A DNA stretch of 64,000 nt. Origin: JACVRW01 sp963812415. GTDB lineage: Bacteria > Actinomycetota > Thermoleophilia > Solirubrobacterales > Thermoleophilaceae. Numbering within the stretch: position 1 is the stretch's first letter; every line of letters starts with the position of its first letter. A program made the translations under genes and the position numbers. The notes beneath the pieces were generated by a model, which saw nothing but the letters and a program-made list of their open reading frames with translations, did no database searches and was not told the DNA's origin. Shown here piece by piece: positions 25,029 through 34,600 of this stretch. The DNA lies in NCBI GenBank assembly GCA_963812415.1, contig CAWEVH010000021.1, forward strand, positions 1 to 64,000. The letters run 5' to 3'.

Positions 25029-26001
25029 CTCGCATCGGGTGGCCGTGCTCGGGGCGGCGGGCTTCGGCGGCGCGGTGTGCGCGCAGATCTGCGCGCGCCA
25101 TCCCGCGCTCGAGCTCACGATGCTCACGGCGCGCAGCGACGCCGGCCGCCGCCACGACGAGCTCTATCCCGCCTACCGCGTGCCGCTCGAGCTGGAGGAG
25201 CTCGACTTCGACCGGGTGGCCGAGCGCGCCGACGCGGCGCTGGTCGCCTTCCCGCACAAGGCCGCCGCCCAGGCGGTGGTCGCGCTGCGCGAGCGCGGCC
25301 TGAAGGTCGTCGACCTCTCGGCGGACTTCCGGCTGGGCCGCGAGGCCTACGAGCGCTGGTACCAGCCGCACGAGGCGCCCGAGCTGCTCGACGGCGCCGT
25401 CTACGGGCTGCCGGAGGCCCACCGCGAGGAGATCCGCGGCGCCGAGCTGGTGGCGGGCCCGGGCTGCAACTCCACCGCGGCGCTGCTCGCGCTGCTGCCG
25501 CTCGCGGGGCGGATCGACGACGCGGTTGTCGACATCAAGGCGGGCGTCTCCGGCGCCGGGCGCGAGGCCACCGAGGAGACTCACTACGTGTCCGCGGCCG
25601 ACAACGTGAACGCGTACAAGCTCGACGGTCACCGTCACAGCGCGGAGATGGAGCAGGAGCTCCCGGGCGTCCGCTTCAGCTTCCTCACCCATCTGCTGCC
25701 GATCGACCAGGGGATCCTCGCGAGCTGCTACTCGAACCCCACCGAGGCGCTCACGAAGGAGGAGGCGCGCACCCTCTTCGAGAGCGCCTACGCGGACGAG
25801 CCCTTCGTCGACGTCGTTGACGGCTCCCCGCGCACGCGCGACGTGCGCGGCTCGAACCGCGCGCAGGTGCACGTGACCGTGGTCGAGGGCCGGGTGATAT
25901 CGCTGGCGGCGATCGACAACCTCTGGAAGGGCGCCGCCGGCCAGGCGGTTCAGGACCTGAACCTGATGCTCGGCCTGCCGGAGACCGCGGGGCTCGAGTG
26001 A
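25021..26001 (+). CDS. argC: N-acetyl-gamma-glutamyl-phosphate reductase
   Basis: Third step of arginine synthesis: NADPH reduction of N-acetylglutamyl phosphate to the semialdehyde. The 326-aa protein has the Rossmann loop VAVLGAAGFGGAVCAQI, the active-site cysteine in VAGPGCNSTAALLALLPLAG, SGVSGAGREATEETHYV-type segment (residues 175-195), and HRHSAEMEQEL with the catalytic His. The start is GTG 25021 inside the pheT end, and its stop overlaps the argJ GTG. Members with PGCNST rather than GCYPT at the active site are common in actinobacteria. Confidence 0.94.
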   Translation: MPSSHRVAVLGAAGFGGAVCAQICARHPALELTMLTARSDAGRRHDELYPAYRVPLELEELDFDRVAERADAALVAFPHKAAAQAVVALRERGLKVVDLSADFRLGREAYERWYQPHEAPELLDGAVYGLPEAHREEIRGAELVAGPGCNSTAALLALLPLAGRIDDAVVDIKAGVSGAGREATEETHYVSAADNVNAYKLDGHRHSAEMEQELPGVRFSFLTHLLPIDQGILASCYSNPTEALTKEEARTLFESAYADEPFVDVVDGSPRTRDVRGSNRAQVHVTVVEGRVISLAAIDNLWKGAAGQAVQDLNLMLGLPETAGLE

Positions 26002-27219
26002 GCGGCTTCTTCAGCTCGCGCTGGGTGGACGCTCCGGCAGACGCCGCCGAGGCCGAGCCCACGGCGTTGCCGGCCGGCTTCCGCGCCGCCGGCGTGGCGA
26101 GCGGCATCAAGCCCGAGGGCCTCGACGTCGGGGTGCTCGTCTCGGACGCCGCGGACACCGTGTCGGCCGCGCGCTTCACCAGCAACGCCCGCGTGGGCGC
26201 GCCGGTGATCGTCTCGAGGCACGCCGACCTCGGCGGCCTGCGAGCCGTCGTGGCCAACTCGGGCTGCTCGAACGTGGGCGACGGCCAGCGCGGCCTCGAC
26301 ACCGCCGAGGCGATGCAGGCCGCCGCCGCCGAAGGGCTCGGGCTGGAGCCGGCGCAGGTCGGCGTGGCGTCGACCGGGGTGATCGGCGTCGAGCTGCCGC
26401 GCGAGCCGGTGCTGGGCGGCGTACGAGCGGCGCTCGACGCGCTGGAGACGGACGCCGGCGACCTTCTCCGAGGCGATCCTGACGAGCGACAGCGGCCCCA
26501 AGCGGGCCTGCCTCGAGCTGGAGCTCTCCGGCGGCCGGGTGCGCCTCGCCGGCCAGGCCAAGGGCGCCGGAATGATCTCGCCCCGCTACGCCACCATGTT
26601 CTGCTTCGTGCAGACGGACGCCGCGCTGGCGGCGGAGACGCTCGACCTGCTGACCGGGGTATGCGTGAAGCGCTCGTTCGACCGCATCAGCGTGGACGGC
26701 CAGCTCTCCACGAGCGACACCGTGTTCGCGCTCGCGAGCGGGGCGTCCGGCGTGCGCGTCGAGCCCGAGACGCAGGACGAGCTGCGGCTCGGCGAGGCGC
26801 TCGACGCGCTGATGCGCCAGCTCGGGATGCTGATCCTCGCCGACGGCGAGGGCGCGCGACGCGTCGGCCGCATCGTCGTGCGCGGCCGCCCGGACGCCGT
26901 GGAGCCGGTGGCGCGCTCGATCGCCAACTCGCCGCTCGTCAAGGCGGCCCTCCACGGCGGCGACCCCAACTTCGGACGCCTGCTCCAGGCCGCGGGGCAG
27001 GCCTGGCCGGCGGGCGAGCCGTTCGTGGCCGACCTCGAGATCGAGGGCCGGCTCGTGGTGTCGGCCGGCGAGGTGGTGGAGGCGGCGCCCGCCGAGCTGG
27101 TGAGCGGCGCCGAGGTCGAGTACGCGCTCACCATGCCGGGCGAGGGCGGCGAGACCGAGGTGTTCTTCAGTGACCTCAGCCCCGAGTACGCGACCTTCAA
27201 CTCGGCCTACACATCCTGA
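25998..27219 (+). CDS. argJ: Bifunctional ornithine acetyltransferase/N-acetylglutamate synthase (frameshifted)
   Basis: Recycles the acetyl group from acetylornithine to glutamate. About 406 aa when repaired. Features: AAGVASGIKPEGLDVGVLVS, VVANSGCSNVGDGQRGLDTA and VGVASTGVIGVELP in the first half. The self-cleavage region KGAGMISPRYATMFCFVQTD contains the nucleophilic Thr in ATM. The beta chain has KRSFDRISVDGQLSTSDTVF and PNFGRLLQAAGQAWP. One extra C at 26462-26463 breaks the frame between ALETDAGD and FSEAILTSDSGP; nothing else is wrong. Start GTG 25998 overlaps argC; its TGA overlaps the argB ATG. Confidence 0.9.
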
Positions 27220-28058
27220 TGCGCGACGTCGCCACCCTCCTCGAGGCGCTGCCCTACATCCGCGAGTACCACGGCGAGACCGTGGTGATCAAGTACGGCG
27301 GCGCCGCGATGACCGACCCGGACCTCAAAGAGGAGTTCGCGCGCGACGTGGTGCTCCTCAAGTACGTGGGGATGAACCCGGTGGTGGTGCACGGCGGCGG
27401 CCCCGACATCACCGACTACATGCAGCGGCTCGGCATGGAGGTGCGCTTCGTCGACGGCCTGCGGGTGTCCGACGAGGCCACGGTCGAGGTCGCGAAGATG
27501 GTGCTCGTCGGCAAGCAGAACAAGGACATCGTGCTGCGCCTCGGGCGCCACGGGCAGCCGGCCGTCGGCCTCTGCGGCGACGACGGCCTGCTCTTCACGG
27601 TCACGAAGCGCCTCGCGGGGGAGACCGACGTGGGCTTCGTGGGGGACATCGAGCGGGTGGACGCCGACGTGCTCAACCACATCGCGGCGGACTACATCCC
27701 GGTGATCGCGTCGGTCGGAGCGGACGCCGAGGGTCGCTCCTACAACGTGAACGCCGATGCCGCGGCGGCCGCGGTGGCGCGCGCGCTCGGCGCGTTCAAG
27801 GTGGTCTTCCTCACCGACGTGAACGGCTGGCGCGCCGATCCCGACGACCCGGACAGCCGCATCTCCGAGGCCACCGCGGCGGAGCTGCGCGCGAAGCTGC
27901 CCGACGTGAGCGGCGGCATGCGCCCGAAGCTCGAGGCCTGCCTCGACGCGCTCGCGGCGGGGGTGGGCAACGCCTACATCATCGACGGCCGCACCCCGCA
28001 CTCGCTTCTGCTCGAGCTGTTCACCGACGAGGGGATCGGCACGAAGCTGTGGCCCTAG
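27219..28058 (+). CDS. argB: N-acetylglutamate kinase
   Basis: Second step of arginine synthesis. The 279-aa amino-acid-kinase-fold protein has TVVIKYGGAAMTDPDLKEEF (phosphate-binding Lys-Gly-Gly), NPVVVHGGGPDITDYMQRLG (GGG loop), GLCGDDGLLFTVTK, and IPVIASVGADAEGRSYNVNA (Asn/Asp of the nucleotide site). It ends GVGNAYIIDGRTPHSLLLEL and FTDEGIGTKLWP, a typical C terminus. The ATG overlaps the argJ stop (TGATG). In many bacteria the enzyme is feedback-inhibited by arginine through an N-terminal helix, and here the N terminus (MRDVATLLEALPYIREYHGE) is compatible with that. Confidence 0.96.
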   Translation: MRDVATLLEALPYIREYHGETVVIKYGGAAMTDPDLKEEFARDVVLLKYVGMNPVVVHGGGPDITDYMQRLGMEVRFVDGLRVSDEATVEVAKMVLVGKQNKDIVLRLGRHGQPAVGLCGDDGLLFTVTKRLAGETDVGFVGDIERVDADVLNHIAADYIPVIASVGADAEGRSYNVNADAAAAAVARALGAFKVVFLTDVNGWRADPDDPDSRISEATAAELRAKLPDVSGGMRPKLEACLDALAAGVGNAYIIDGRTPHSLLLELFTDEGIGTKLWP

Positions 28059-29317
28059 CCGACCTTCAGGCACTCGAGCGCCGGGCCGTGATGGCCACCT
28101 ACGCGCGCAACCCGGTCGAGTTCGTGCGCGGCGAGGGCACACGGCTCTGGGACGACGAGGGCAACGAGTACCTCGACTTCCTGGGCGGCATCTCCGTGGC
28201 GCAGCTGGGCCACTGCCACCCCGCCGTCGTCGAGGCGGTGCGCGAGCAGGCCGGGCGGCTCATGCACGTGGGCAACCTCTTCTACACCGAGCCAGGGATG
28301 CGGCTCGCGGGGCGCCTGTCGGACTGCTCGCTCGGCGGCCGCGTGTTCCTCTGCAACTCCGGCACGGAGGCGATCGAGTGCGCGCTCAAGCTCGCCCGCC
28401 GGCGGCGGCGGGGCGGCGGCTTCGTGGTGATGGAGGGCGGCTTCCACGGGCGCACGATGGGGGCGCTGTCGGCCACTCCCCAGGAGGCCAAGCAGGCGCC
28501 GTTCGCCCCGCTGGTGCCGGGCTTCGAGGTGGTTCCGCGCGGCGACGGCGACGCGCTCGACAGAGCCGTCGACGAGCGCACCGCCGCGGTGCTGCTCGAG
28601 CCCGTGCAGGGCGAGTCCGGCATCCACCCGCTCTCGCCTGAGCTGCTGCGCACCGCGCGCGAGGTCTGCGATCGCCACGGGGCGCTGCTCGTCTTCGACG
28701 AGATCCAGTGCGGCATGGGCCGGACCGGCACGCTCTGGGCCTGGCAGCAGCACGACGTGCGCCCTGACGTGATGACCGTGGCCAAGGGGCTCGGTGGCGG
28801 GCTGCCGGTCGGCGCCTGTGTGGCGGCGCCGTCCGAGGCCGGCGTGTTCGAGCTCGGCGACCACGGCTCGACGTTCGCCGGCGGCCCGGTGATCGCCTCG
28901 GCGGCGCTGACGGTCCTCGACACGATCGACGACGCGGCCTTCCTGGCGGGGGTGCGCGAGCGCGGCGAGCGGCTGGCGGCCGGTCTGCGCGGCATCGGGC
29001 GCCACGCGCGCGGGCTCGGCCTGATGCTCGCCTTCGACGCGCCGCGGGCGCCCGAGCTGGCCCGCCGCCTGCTGCTCGAACAGCGGCTCGTGGTGAACGC
29101 GACCGGTCCGACCACGGTCCGCCTGCTGCCGCCGCTCACCGTGTCCGAGGACGAGATCGACGAGGCGGTGAGGCGGATCGGCGTGGCGCTCGGTCCTGAC
29201 CTGGGACGTCAGCGGAACGGAATGCAGAGCCGTCCGTTCATGACCGGGAGGGTCCGACTCGTCGCCGACACCCTGACGGTCGCGGATGTCCCCGCCGTGA
29301 GGATCGCGGTGACCTGA
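28049..29317 (+). CDS. argD: Acetylornithine aminotransferase
   Basis: Fourth step of arginine synthesis: PLP-dependent transfer of the amino group to acetylglutamate semialdehyde. Features: NPVEFVRGEGTRLWDDEGNE, FLCNSGTEAIECALKLARRR (cofactor phosphate loop), GGFHGRTMGALSAT, AVLLEPVQGESGIHPL, LVFDEIQCGMGRTGTLWAWQ (Asp to the pyridine N) and VMTVAKGLGGGLPVGA (Schiff-base Lys). The family usually ends near EIDEAVRRIGVALG (about 29195); here the frame continues 38 more residues, overlapping the end of an opposite-strand gene by 109 bases. A small indel at about 29200 is a possible cause. GTG 28049 overlaps the argB end. Confidence 0.93.
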   Translation: MALADLQALERRAVMATYARNPVEFVRGEGTRLWDDEGNEYLDFLGGISVAQLGHCHPAVVEAVREQAGRLMHVGNLFYTEPGMRLAGRLSDCSLGGRVFLCNSGTEAIECALKLARRRRRGGGFVVMEGGFHGRTMGALSATPQEAKQAPFAPLVPGFEVVPRGDGDALDRAVDERTAAVLLEPVQGESGIHPLSPELLRTAREVCDRHGALLVFDEIQCGMGRTGTLWAWQQHDVRPDVMTVAKGLGGGLPVGACVAAPSEAGVFELGDHGSTFAGGPVIASAALTVLDTIDDAAFLAGVRERGERLAAGLRGIGRHARGLGLMLAFDAPRAPELARRLLLEQRLVVNATGPTTVRLLPPLTVSEDEIDEAVRRIGVALGPDLGRQRNGMQSRPFMTGRVRLVADTLTVADVPAVRIAVT

Positions 29318-30069
29318 GCGCAGTCCGCCCCCGCGAGCACCGTGGTTGCGACCTGAACGGATGCATTCACGGGTGAGCTCCCCGACGCGGCGAGAACGAA
29401 CCCAGCCGGCGCTGCGGTGAACCTCGCCGGGCCGTCCGCGTTGACGAACAGGTCACCGGTCAGGTCGATCGCGGCGTTGGAGAAGGCGATCGACGCCAAG
29501 CCGCCGGGCGGAACGCTCGACAGCGTGAAGAGGAGCCCGACCTCCTGCCCGCCTGGGTCGATGAACAGGCTTACTCGCCCGAACCGGGCGGCAATTCGCC
29601 GGTCCGCTCTCCTCGCGAGCCCCCGTAACCGTCCCCCGGAGTTGCCCCTCAGCAGCTCGGCGCGGAAGGCCAGCGTCCTGCCACCTGCGCCGAGGCGCGG
29701 CCTGGAGAGCTCCACGACCAGAACGTCTCGATTGTTGGGCGCGTCAGCGAGCACGACGGCCGCATTGGGGGGCACCTCGGCAAAGCCGAGCCTCGCCCAG
29801 CGGCCGACGAAGCGGGCAAGCGGCTGCTGCCCCGTCGTCCGCGCGGGCCGGTCCGAGAACCCCGTGACATCGCGAGCGGGCCGCCGCAGAACCAGCCTGA
29901 ACACCCGGTTTCGGCCTCGCACCCGCTCGAGCTCCCCGCCCGCGGCCGTGAGAACGAACAGGTCGCCCGCGCCCGGCGCCTGGGCGGACTGCGCCGGGAC
30001 CTCGGCGCGCGCACCGGCCGCCGGCACGGCAAGGGCGAGCACGACGGCCAGGGCGAGGGTGCTGCGCAC
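29209..30069 (-). CDS. Secreted hypothetical protein
   Basis: A 286-aa exported protein. GTG 30069 opens a signal peptide (VRSTLALAVVLALAVPAAGA, cleavage near ARA-EVPA). The mature protein is beta-rich, with repeated short strands such as GDLFVLTAAGGELERV, VSLFIDPGGQEVGLLFTLSS and AIDLTGDLFVNADGPARFT, and one Cys near each of the two C-terminal strands. I do not recognise a domain. It interrupts an otherwise rightward arginine operon, lying between argD and argG on the other strand, and its 3' end overlaps the argD tail by 109 bases. Confidence 0.65.
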   Translation of the reverse strand: MRSTLALAVVLALAVPAAGARAEVPAQSAQAPGAGDLFVLTAAGGELERVRGRNRVFRLVLRRPARDVTGFSDRPARTTGQQPLARFVGRWARLGFAEVPPNAAVVLADAPNNRDVLVVELSRPRLGAGGRTLAFRAELLRGNSGGRLRGLARRADRRIAARFGRVSLFIDPGGQEVGLLFTLSSVPPGGLASIAFSNAAIDLTGDLFVNADGPARFTAAPAGFVLAASGSSPVNASVQVATTVLAGADCAQVTAILTAGTSATVRVSATSRTLPVMNGRLCIPFR

Positions 30070-30133
30070 GCACCGATGCTCCCAGCACGGCGGTGAGCAG
30101 GTCAAGTCGGGCACTGTTAGCTTCCGGCGCCCA

Positions 30134-31408
30134 GTGGCAGACGAGCGGCACACCCTGATCAAGACGGCCTCCTACGAGGCCGAGCCGGGTGAGGTCGGGC
30201 GCGTGCTGCTGCTCTATTCGGGCGGGCTCGACACGAGCGTGATGCTCAAGTGGATCCAGGACGAGTACGAGGCCGAGGTGGTGGCGCTCACGGTCAACCT
30301 CGGCCAGCCCGGCGAGGACTACGAGGTGGTGAAGGGCAAGGCGCTCCATCTCGGGGCGCTCGACTGCCACGTGATCGACGCCCGGGAGGAGTTCGCGCGC
30401 GACTACGTGCTGCCGGCGATCAAGGCCAACGGGCTCTACGGGGGCGGCTACCCGCTGTTCACCGCGCTCGGCCGGCCGCTGATCGCGAAGCTCGCCGTGG
30501 AGTACGCGCACCGCTCGGGCTGCGACACGATCGCCCACGGGTGCACCGGCAAGGGCAACGACCAGGTGCGGATCGAGTCGACCGTGATCGCGCTCGACCC
30601 CGAGATGAAGATCATCGCCCCGGTCCGCGGCTGGCGGATGGGCCGCGAGGAGGAGATCGCCTACGCGCGCGAGCACGGCATCCCGGTCAAGGGCGGCACG
30701 GAGACGCCGCCCTACTCGATCGACGACAACCTCTGGGGGCGCTCGTCCGAGGGCGGCGCGATCGAGGATCTCGACGAGCCGCCGCGCGACGACGTCTTCC
30801 AGCTCGTCACACGGCCCGAGGAGGCGCCGGACGAGCCCGAGGACGTGGTCGTCGGCTTCGAGCGCGGCGTGCCGGTGTCGCTGAACGGCGAGCGGCTCGA
30901 GCTCGTCGAGCTGCTCGAGCGGGCCGGCGAGCTCGGCTCCCGGCACGGGATCGGGATCGTCGACCACATCGAGGACCGGATCGTCGGGCTCAAGGTGCGC
31001 GACCTGTACGAGGTGCCGGCCGCCGCGCTCGTCCTGACCGCCCACAAGGAGCTCGAGAAGCTCGTCGGCACGATCCACCAGAACACCTTCAAGCCCACGC
31101 TCGACGCCCACTGGGCCTACCTCGTGTACGCCGGGCTGTGGTACGAGCCGCTGCTGAGCGACCTGAACGCGTTCATGGACGCGGTGAACGAGCAGGTGAC
31201 CGGCGAGATCACGATGCGGCTCTACAAGGGCAGCGCACGCCCGGTGGCGCGGCGCTCGCCGAACGCGCTCTACGACCCCGCCCTGGCGGGCTTCGGCGAG
31301 TCCGGCGGGCTGTTCTCCCAGCAGGCGAGCCCGGGCTTCATCGAGCTCTGGTCGCTCCAGTCGCGGATGGCGTACAACGTGCGTAACCGGGAAAGGGAGC
31401 AGCGATGA
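30134..31408 (+). CDS. argG: Argininosuccinate synthase
   Basis: Joins citrulline and aspartate with ATP. The 424-aa protein has the PP-loop LLLYSGGLDTSVMLKWIQDE, then VNLGQPGEDYEVVKGKALHL, LYGGGYPLFTALGRPLIAKL, HGCTGKGNDQVRIESTVIAL and VKGGTETPPYSIDDNLWGRS, a full match to class-I argininosuccinate synthases. The last 20 residues overlap a small membrane protein gene (ATGA). Start GTG 30134, with TAGCTT 10 bases upstream. The rest of the late pathway (argF, argH) is not in the window. Confidence 0.95.
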   Translation: MADERHTLIKTASYEAEPGEVGRVLLLYSGGLDTSVMLKWIQDEYEAEVVALTVNLGQPGEDYEVVKGKALHLGALDCHVIDAREEFARDYVLPAIKANGLYGGGYPLFTALGRPLIAKLAVEYAHRSGCDTIAHGCTGKGNDQVRIESTVIALDPEMKIIAPVRGWRMGREEEIAYAREHGIPVKGGTETPPYSIDDNLWGRSSEGGAIEDLDEPPRDDVFQLVTRPEEAPDEPEDVVVGFERGVPVSLNGERLELVELLERAGELGSRHGIGIVDHIEDRIVGLKVRDLYEVPAAALVLTAHKELEKLVGTIHQNTFKPTLDAHWAYLVYAGLWYEPLLSDLNAFMDAVNEQVTGEITMRLYKGSARPVARRSPNALYDPALAGFGESGGLFSQQASPGFIELWSLQSRMAYNVRNREREQR

Positions 31409-31575
31409 AGACGAAGGCGTACACGACGCTCGGCTGGATGGCGTGGCAGGGCATGACGATCCTCGGCCGGCGCAAGCTCTCGGATAACAAGGTCAAGCTG
31501 GGCGCGGCGGCGACGGTGGGCCTGGTGCTGGTGGCCGGGCTGGTCGCCGCCAAGGCGACCACCAGCGACGACTAG
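31405..31575 (+). CDS. Small membrane protein coupled to argG (56 aa)
   Basis: Its ATG overlaps the argG stop (ATGA) after an AAAGGGAGC that can serve as ribosome site. It has a basic N-terminal half (MKTKAYTTLGWMAWQGMTIL, GRRKLSDNKVK) followed by one transmembrane helix (GAAATVGLVLVAGLVAAKA). Function unknown. The tight coupling to argG and clean composition make it a real gene. Confidence 0.65.
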   Translation: MKTKAYTTLGWMAWQGMTILGRRKLSDNKVKLGAAATVGLVLVAGLVAAKATTSDD

Positions 31576-31645
31576 CGGCGTTCTCCGCAACGAGCGGGGA
31601 GGCCCGCGAAGCCGTCGGCCCCCGACCGTATATTCGGGATCCCGG

Positions 31646-34600
31646 ATGAGCTTCGCGCATCTCCACGTCCATTCCGAGTACTCCGTGCTCGACGGCGCCT
31701 GCCGGATCGACGCGCTGGCGGAGCGCGCGGCGGCGCTCGGCCAGCCGGCGCTCGGGCTCACCGACCACGGGGTGATGAACGGCGCGGTCGAGCACTACCA
31801 GGCCTGCAGGAGGCACGGGATCAAGCCGATCCTCGGCCTCGAGGCCTACTTCGTCGACGACCGGCGCACGCAGGAGGTGCGCTACGAGCGCAACCACCTC
31901 ACCCTGCTGGCGGCCAGCGACCAGGGCTTTCGCAACCTCGTCAAGCTGAGCTCGGCGGGCTATCTCGAGGGCTACCGGCGCGGCAAGGCGAACGTGGACC
32001 TGGAGCTGCTCGAGCGCCACGCGGAGGGCGTGATCGCGCTCACGGGCTGCCTCCAGTCGCGCTTCTGCCGGCGGATCGTCGACGGCATCCCGAGCGAGGC
32101 GCGCGCCCACGCGGACGAGCTGGTTCAGGTCTTCGGGCCCGACAGCGTCTACTTCGAGGTCCAGAAGAACGGCATCGCCGCCCAGGACAAGGCCAACGAG
32201 GGGATCGTGCGCGTGGCGAGCGAGCTCGGCCGCCCGCTCGTGGCCACGGGCGACGTGCACTACCTGCGGCGCGAGGACTACGACAACCACAAGGCGCTCC
32301 TCTGCGTGCAGACCAAGAGCACGCTGCAAGCGCCGAAGCTGTCCTTCGACACCAACGAGTTCTATCTCAAGGACTCCGACGAGATGGCGGCCGACTTCGC
32401 CGAGTGGCCGGAGTCGCTCGCCAGCACGCTCGAGATCGCCGAGCGCTGCAACGTCGAGATCGAGCTCGGGAAGATGCTGATCCCGCGCTTCCCCACGCCC
32501 GACGGCGAGCCCGAGGAGGGCCACCTGCGGCGCCTCGCGCACGAGGGCCTGCGCGAGCGCTACGGGAACCCGCCGCCCGCCGAGGCGGTCGAGCGGCTCG
32601 AGATGGAGCTCGGCGTGATCGAGCGGATGGGCTTCTCGGCCTACTTCCTGATCGTCTGGGACTTCGTCAAGTTCGCGAAGGACAACGGCATCGCGGTCGG
32701 CCCCGGTCGCGGCTCGGCGGCCGGCTCGATCGTGTCGTACAGCCTGCGCATCACGGACGTCGACCCGCTCGAGTACGACCTGCTGTTCGAGCGCTTCCTG
32801 AACGCCGAGCGGATCTCGATGCCGGACATCGACATCGACTTCTCGGTCAAGGGCCGCGAGCGCGTGATCCAGTACGTCGCCGACAAGTACGGGCGCGCCT
32901 CGGTGGCGCAGATCGTGACCTTCGGCCGCATGTTCCCGCGCGCCGCCACGCGCGACGCGGCGCGCGTGCTCGGCTTCGACTACGGGATGGGGGACCGGAT
33001 CGCGAAGCTGATCCCCGAGCCGGTGATGGGCCGCTCGAAGAGCTTCGAGCAGTACCTGGCCGAGGAGCCCGAGCTGCGCCGCGTGTACGACAGCGAGCCC
33101 GAGGCGCGCCAGATCATGGAGGTCGCGAAGGGGCTCGAGGGGATCGTGCGCAACTCCTCGATCCACGCCGCCGCCGTGGTGATCGCCGACCGGCCGCTCA
33201 CGGACATCGTGCCGCTCCAGGTCGCCGACGACCGCACGGTCACGCAGTACTCGATGAAGCCGATCGAGGAGATCGGCCTGCTGAAGATGGACTTCCTCGG
33301 CCTGCGCAACCTCGACGTGATCGAGGCGGCGCTCGACATCATCGAGGAGTCGAGCGGCGAGCGGCCCGACATGACGGCCCTTCCGCTCGACGACCCGCCC
33401 ACGTACGCGATGCTCGCGCGGGGGGACTCGGTCGGGGTGTTCCAGTTCGAGTCGGACGGCATGCGCGAGGCGCTGCGCAAGGTGGCGCCGAGCGAGTTCA
33501 ACGACCTGGTCGCGCTCAACGCCCTCTACCGGCCCGGCGCGATGCGCTACATCGACACCTACGCCCGCAACAAGCGCAACCCGGACGCGATCCACTACGC
33601 CGACGAGCGCCTGCGCCCGATCACCGAGTCCTCGCGCGGCGTGATCCTCTACCAGGAGCAGTCGATGCAGATCGCCAAGTCGATCGCCGGCTTCTCGGGC
33701 CCCGAGGCGGACGACCTGCGCAAGGCGATCGGCAAGAAGCAGCGCGAGCGCATGGCGGCGCTCCGAGATCGCTTCTTCGAGGGCGCCCGCGCGAGCGGCA
33801 CCACGGAGACCGTGATCAACGAGCTGTGGGCGGTCAACGAGGCGGCGGCCGACTACTCGTTCAACCGCTCCCACGCCGCCTGCTACGCCCTGATCTCCTA
33901 CCGCACCGCCTGGCTGCGGGCCAACTACCCGGCCGAGTACATGGCGGCGCTGATCTCGTCGGTGATGTCGACGAAGGACAAGGTGCCGTTCTTCGTGGCC
34001 AAGTGCGAGGACATGGGCATCGAGGTGCTGCCGCCCGACGTGAACATGTCGGGGCACGACTTCAAGGTGGTGGAGGGCAACATCCGCTTCGGGCTCGACG
34101 CGGTGAAGGGGCTCGGCTTCCAGGCGGTGGAGGCGATCATCGAGGCGCGCGAGGAGGGCGGCCCGTTCAGCTCGATCTGGGACTTCTGCCGCCGCGTCGA
34201 CTGCTCGGCGGTGAACAAGCGCGGGGTCGAGGCGCTCGTCAAGTGCGGGGCGATGGACTCGCTGCCGGGCAGCCGCACCGGGATGATGAAGGTGATGCCG
34301 AACGCCCAGGCGGCGGGCGTGCAGTCACAGCAGGACGCCCAGCTCGGCCAGGGCTCGTTCTTCGACTTCGACGGCGGCGGCGGCGCGGGGGGCCCGGCCC
34401 AGCCGGAGCTGCCGGTGCCGGAGCTGCCGAACGCCCGCGAGGACCTCAACCTGTGGGAGAAGGAGACCCTCGGCCTGTTCCTGTCGAGCCATCCGCTCAA
34501 GGAGGTGCGGCCCGCGCTGCGGGCCAAGGTGGACTGCTCGCTGGCTGACCTGGCCGGCAAGAAGGACGGCGAGTGGGTCACGGTCGGCGGCATGATCGCC

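Noticed and set aside
31493..34057. Long open frame (854 codons) opposite dnaE, and similar long minus-strand frames opposite thrS, gltX, pheT and others
   Set aside because: Arg/His/Val/Leu-rich translation without any motif, exactly mirroring a strongly supported gene; expected in high-GC DNA.
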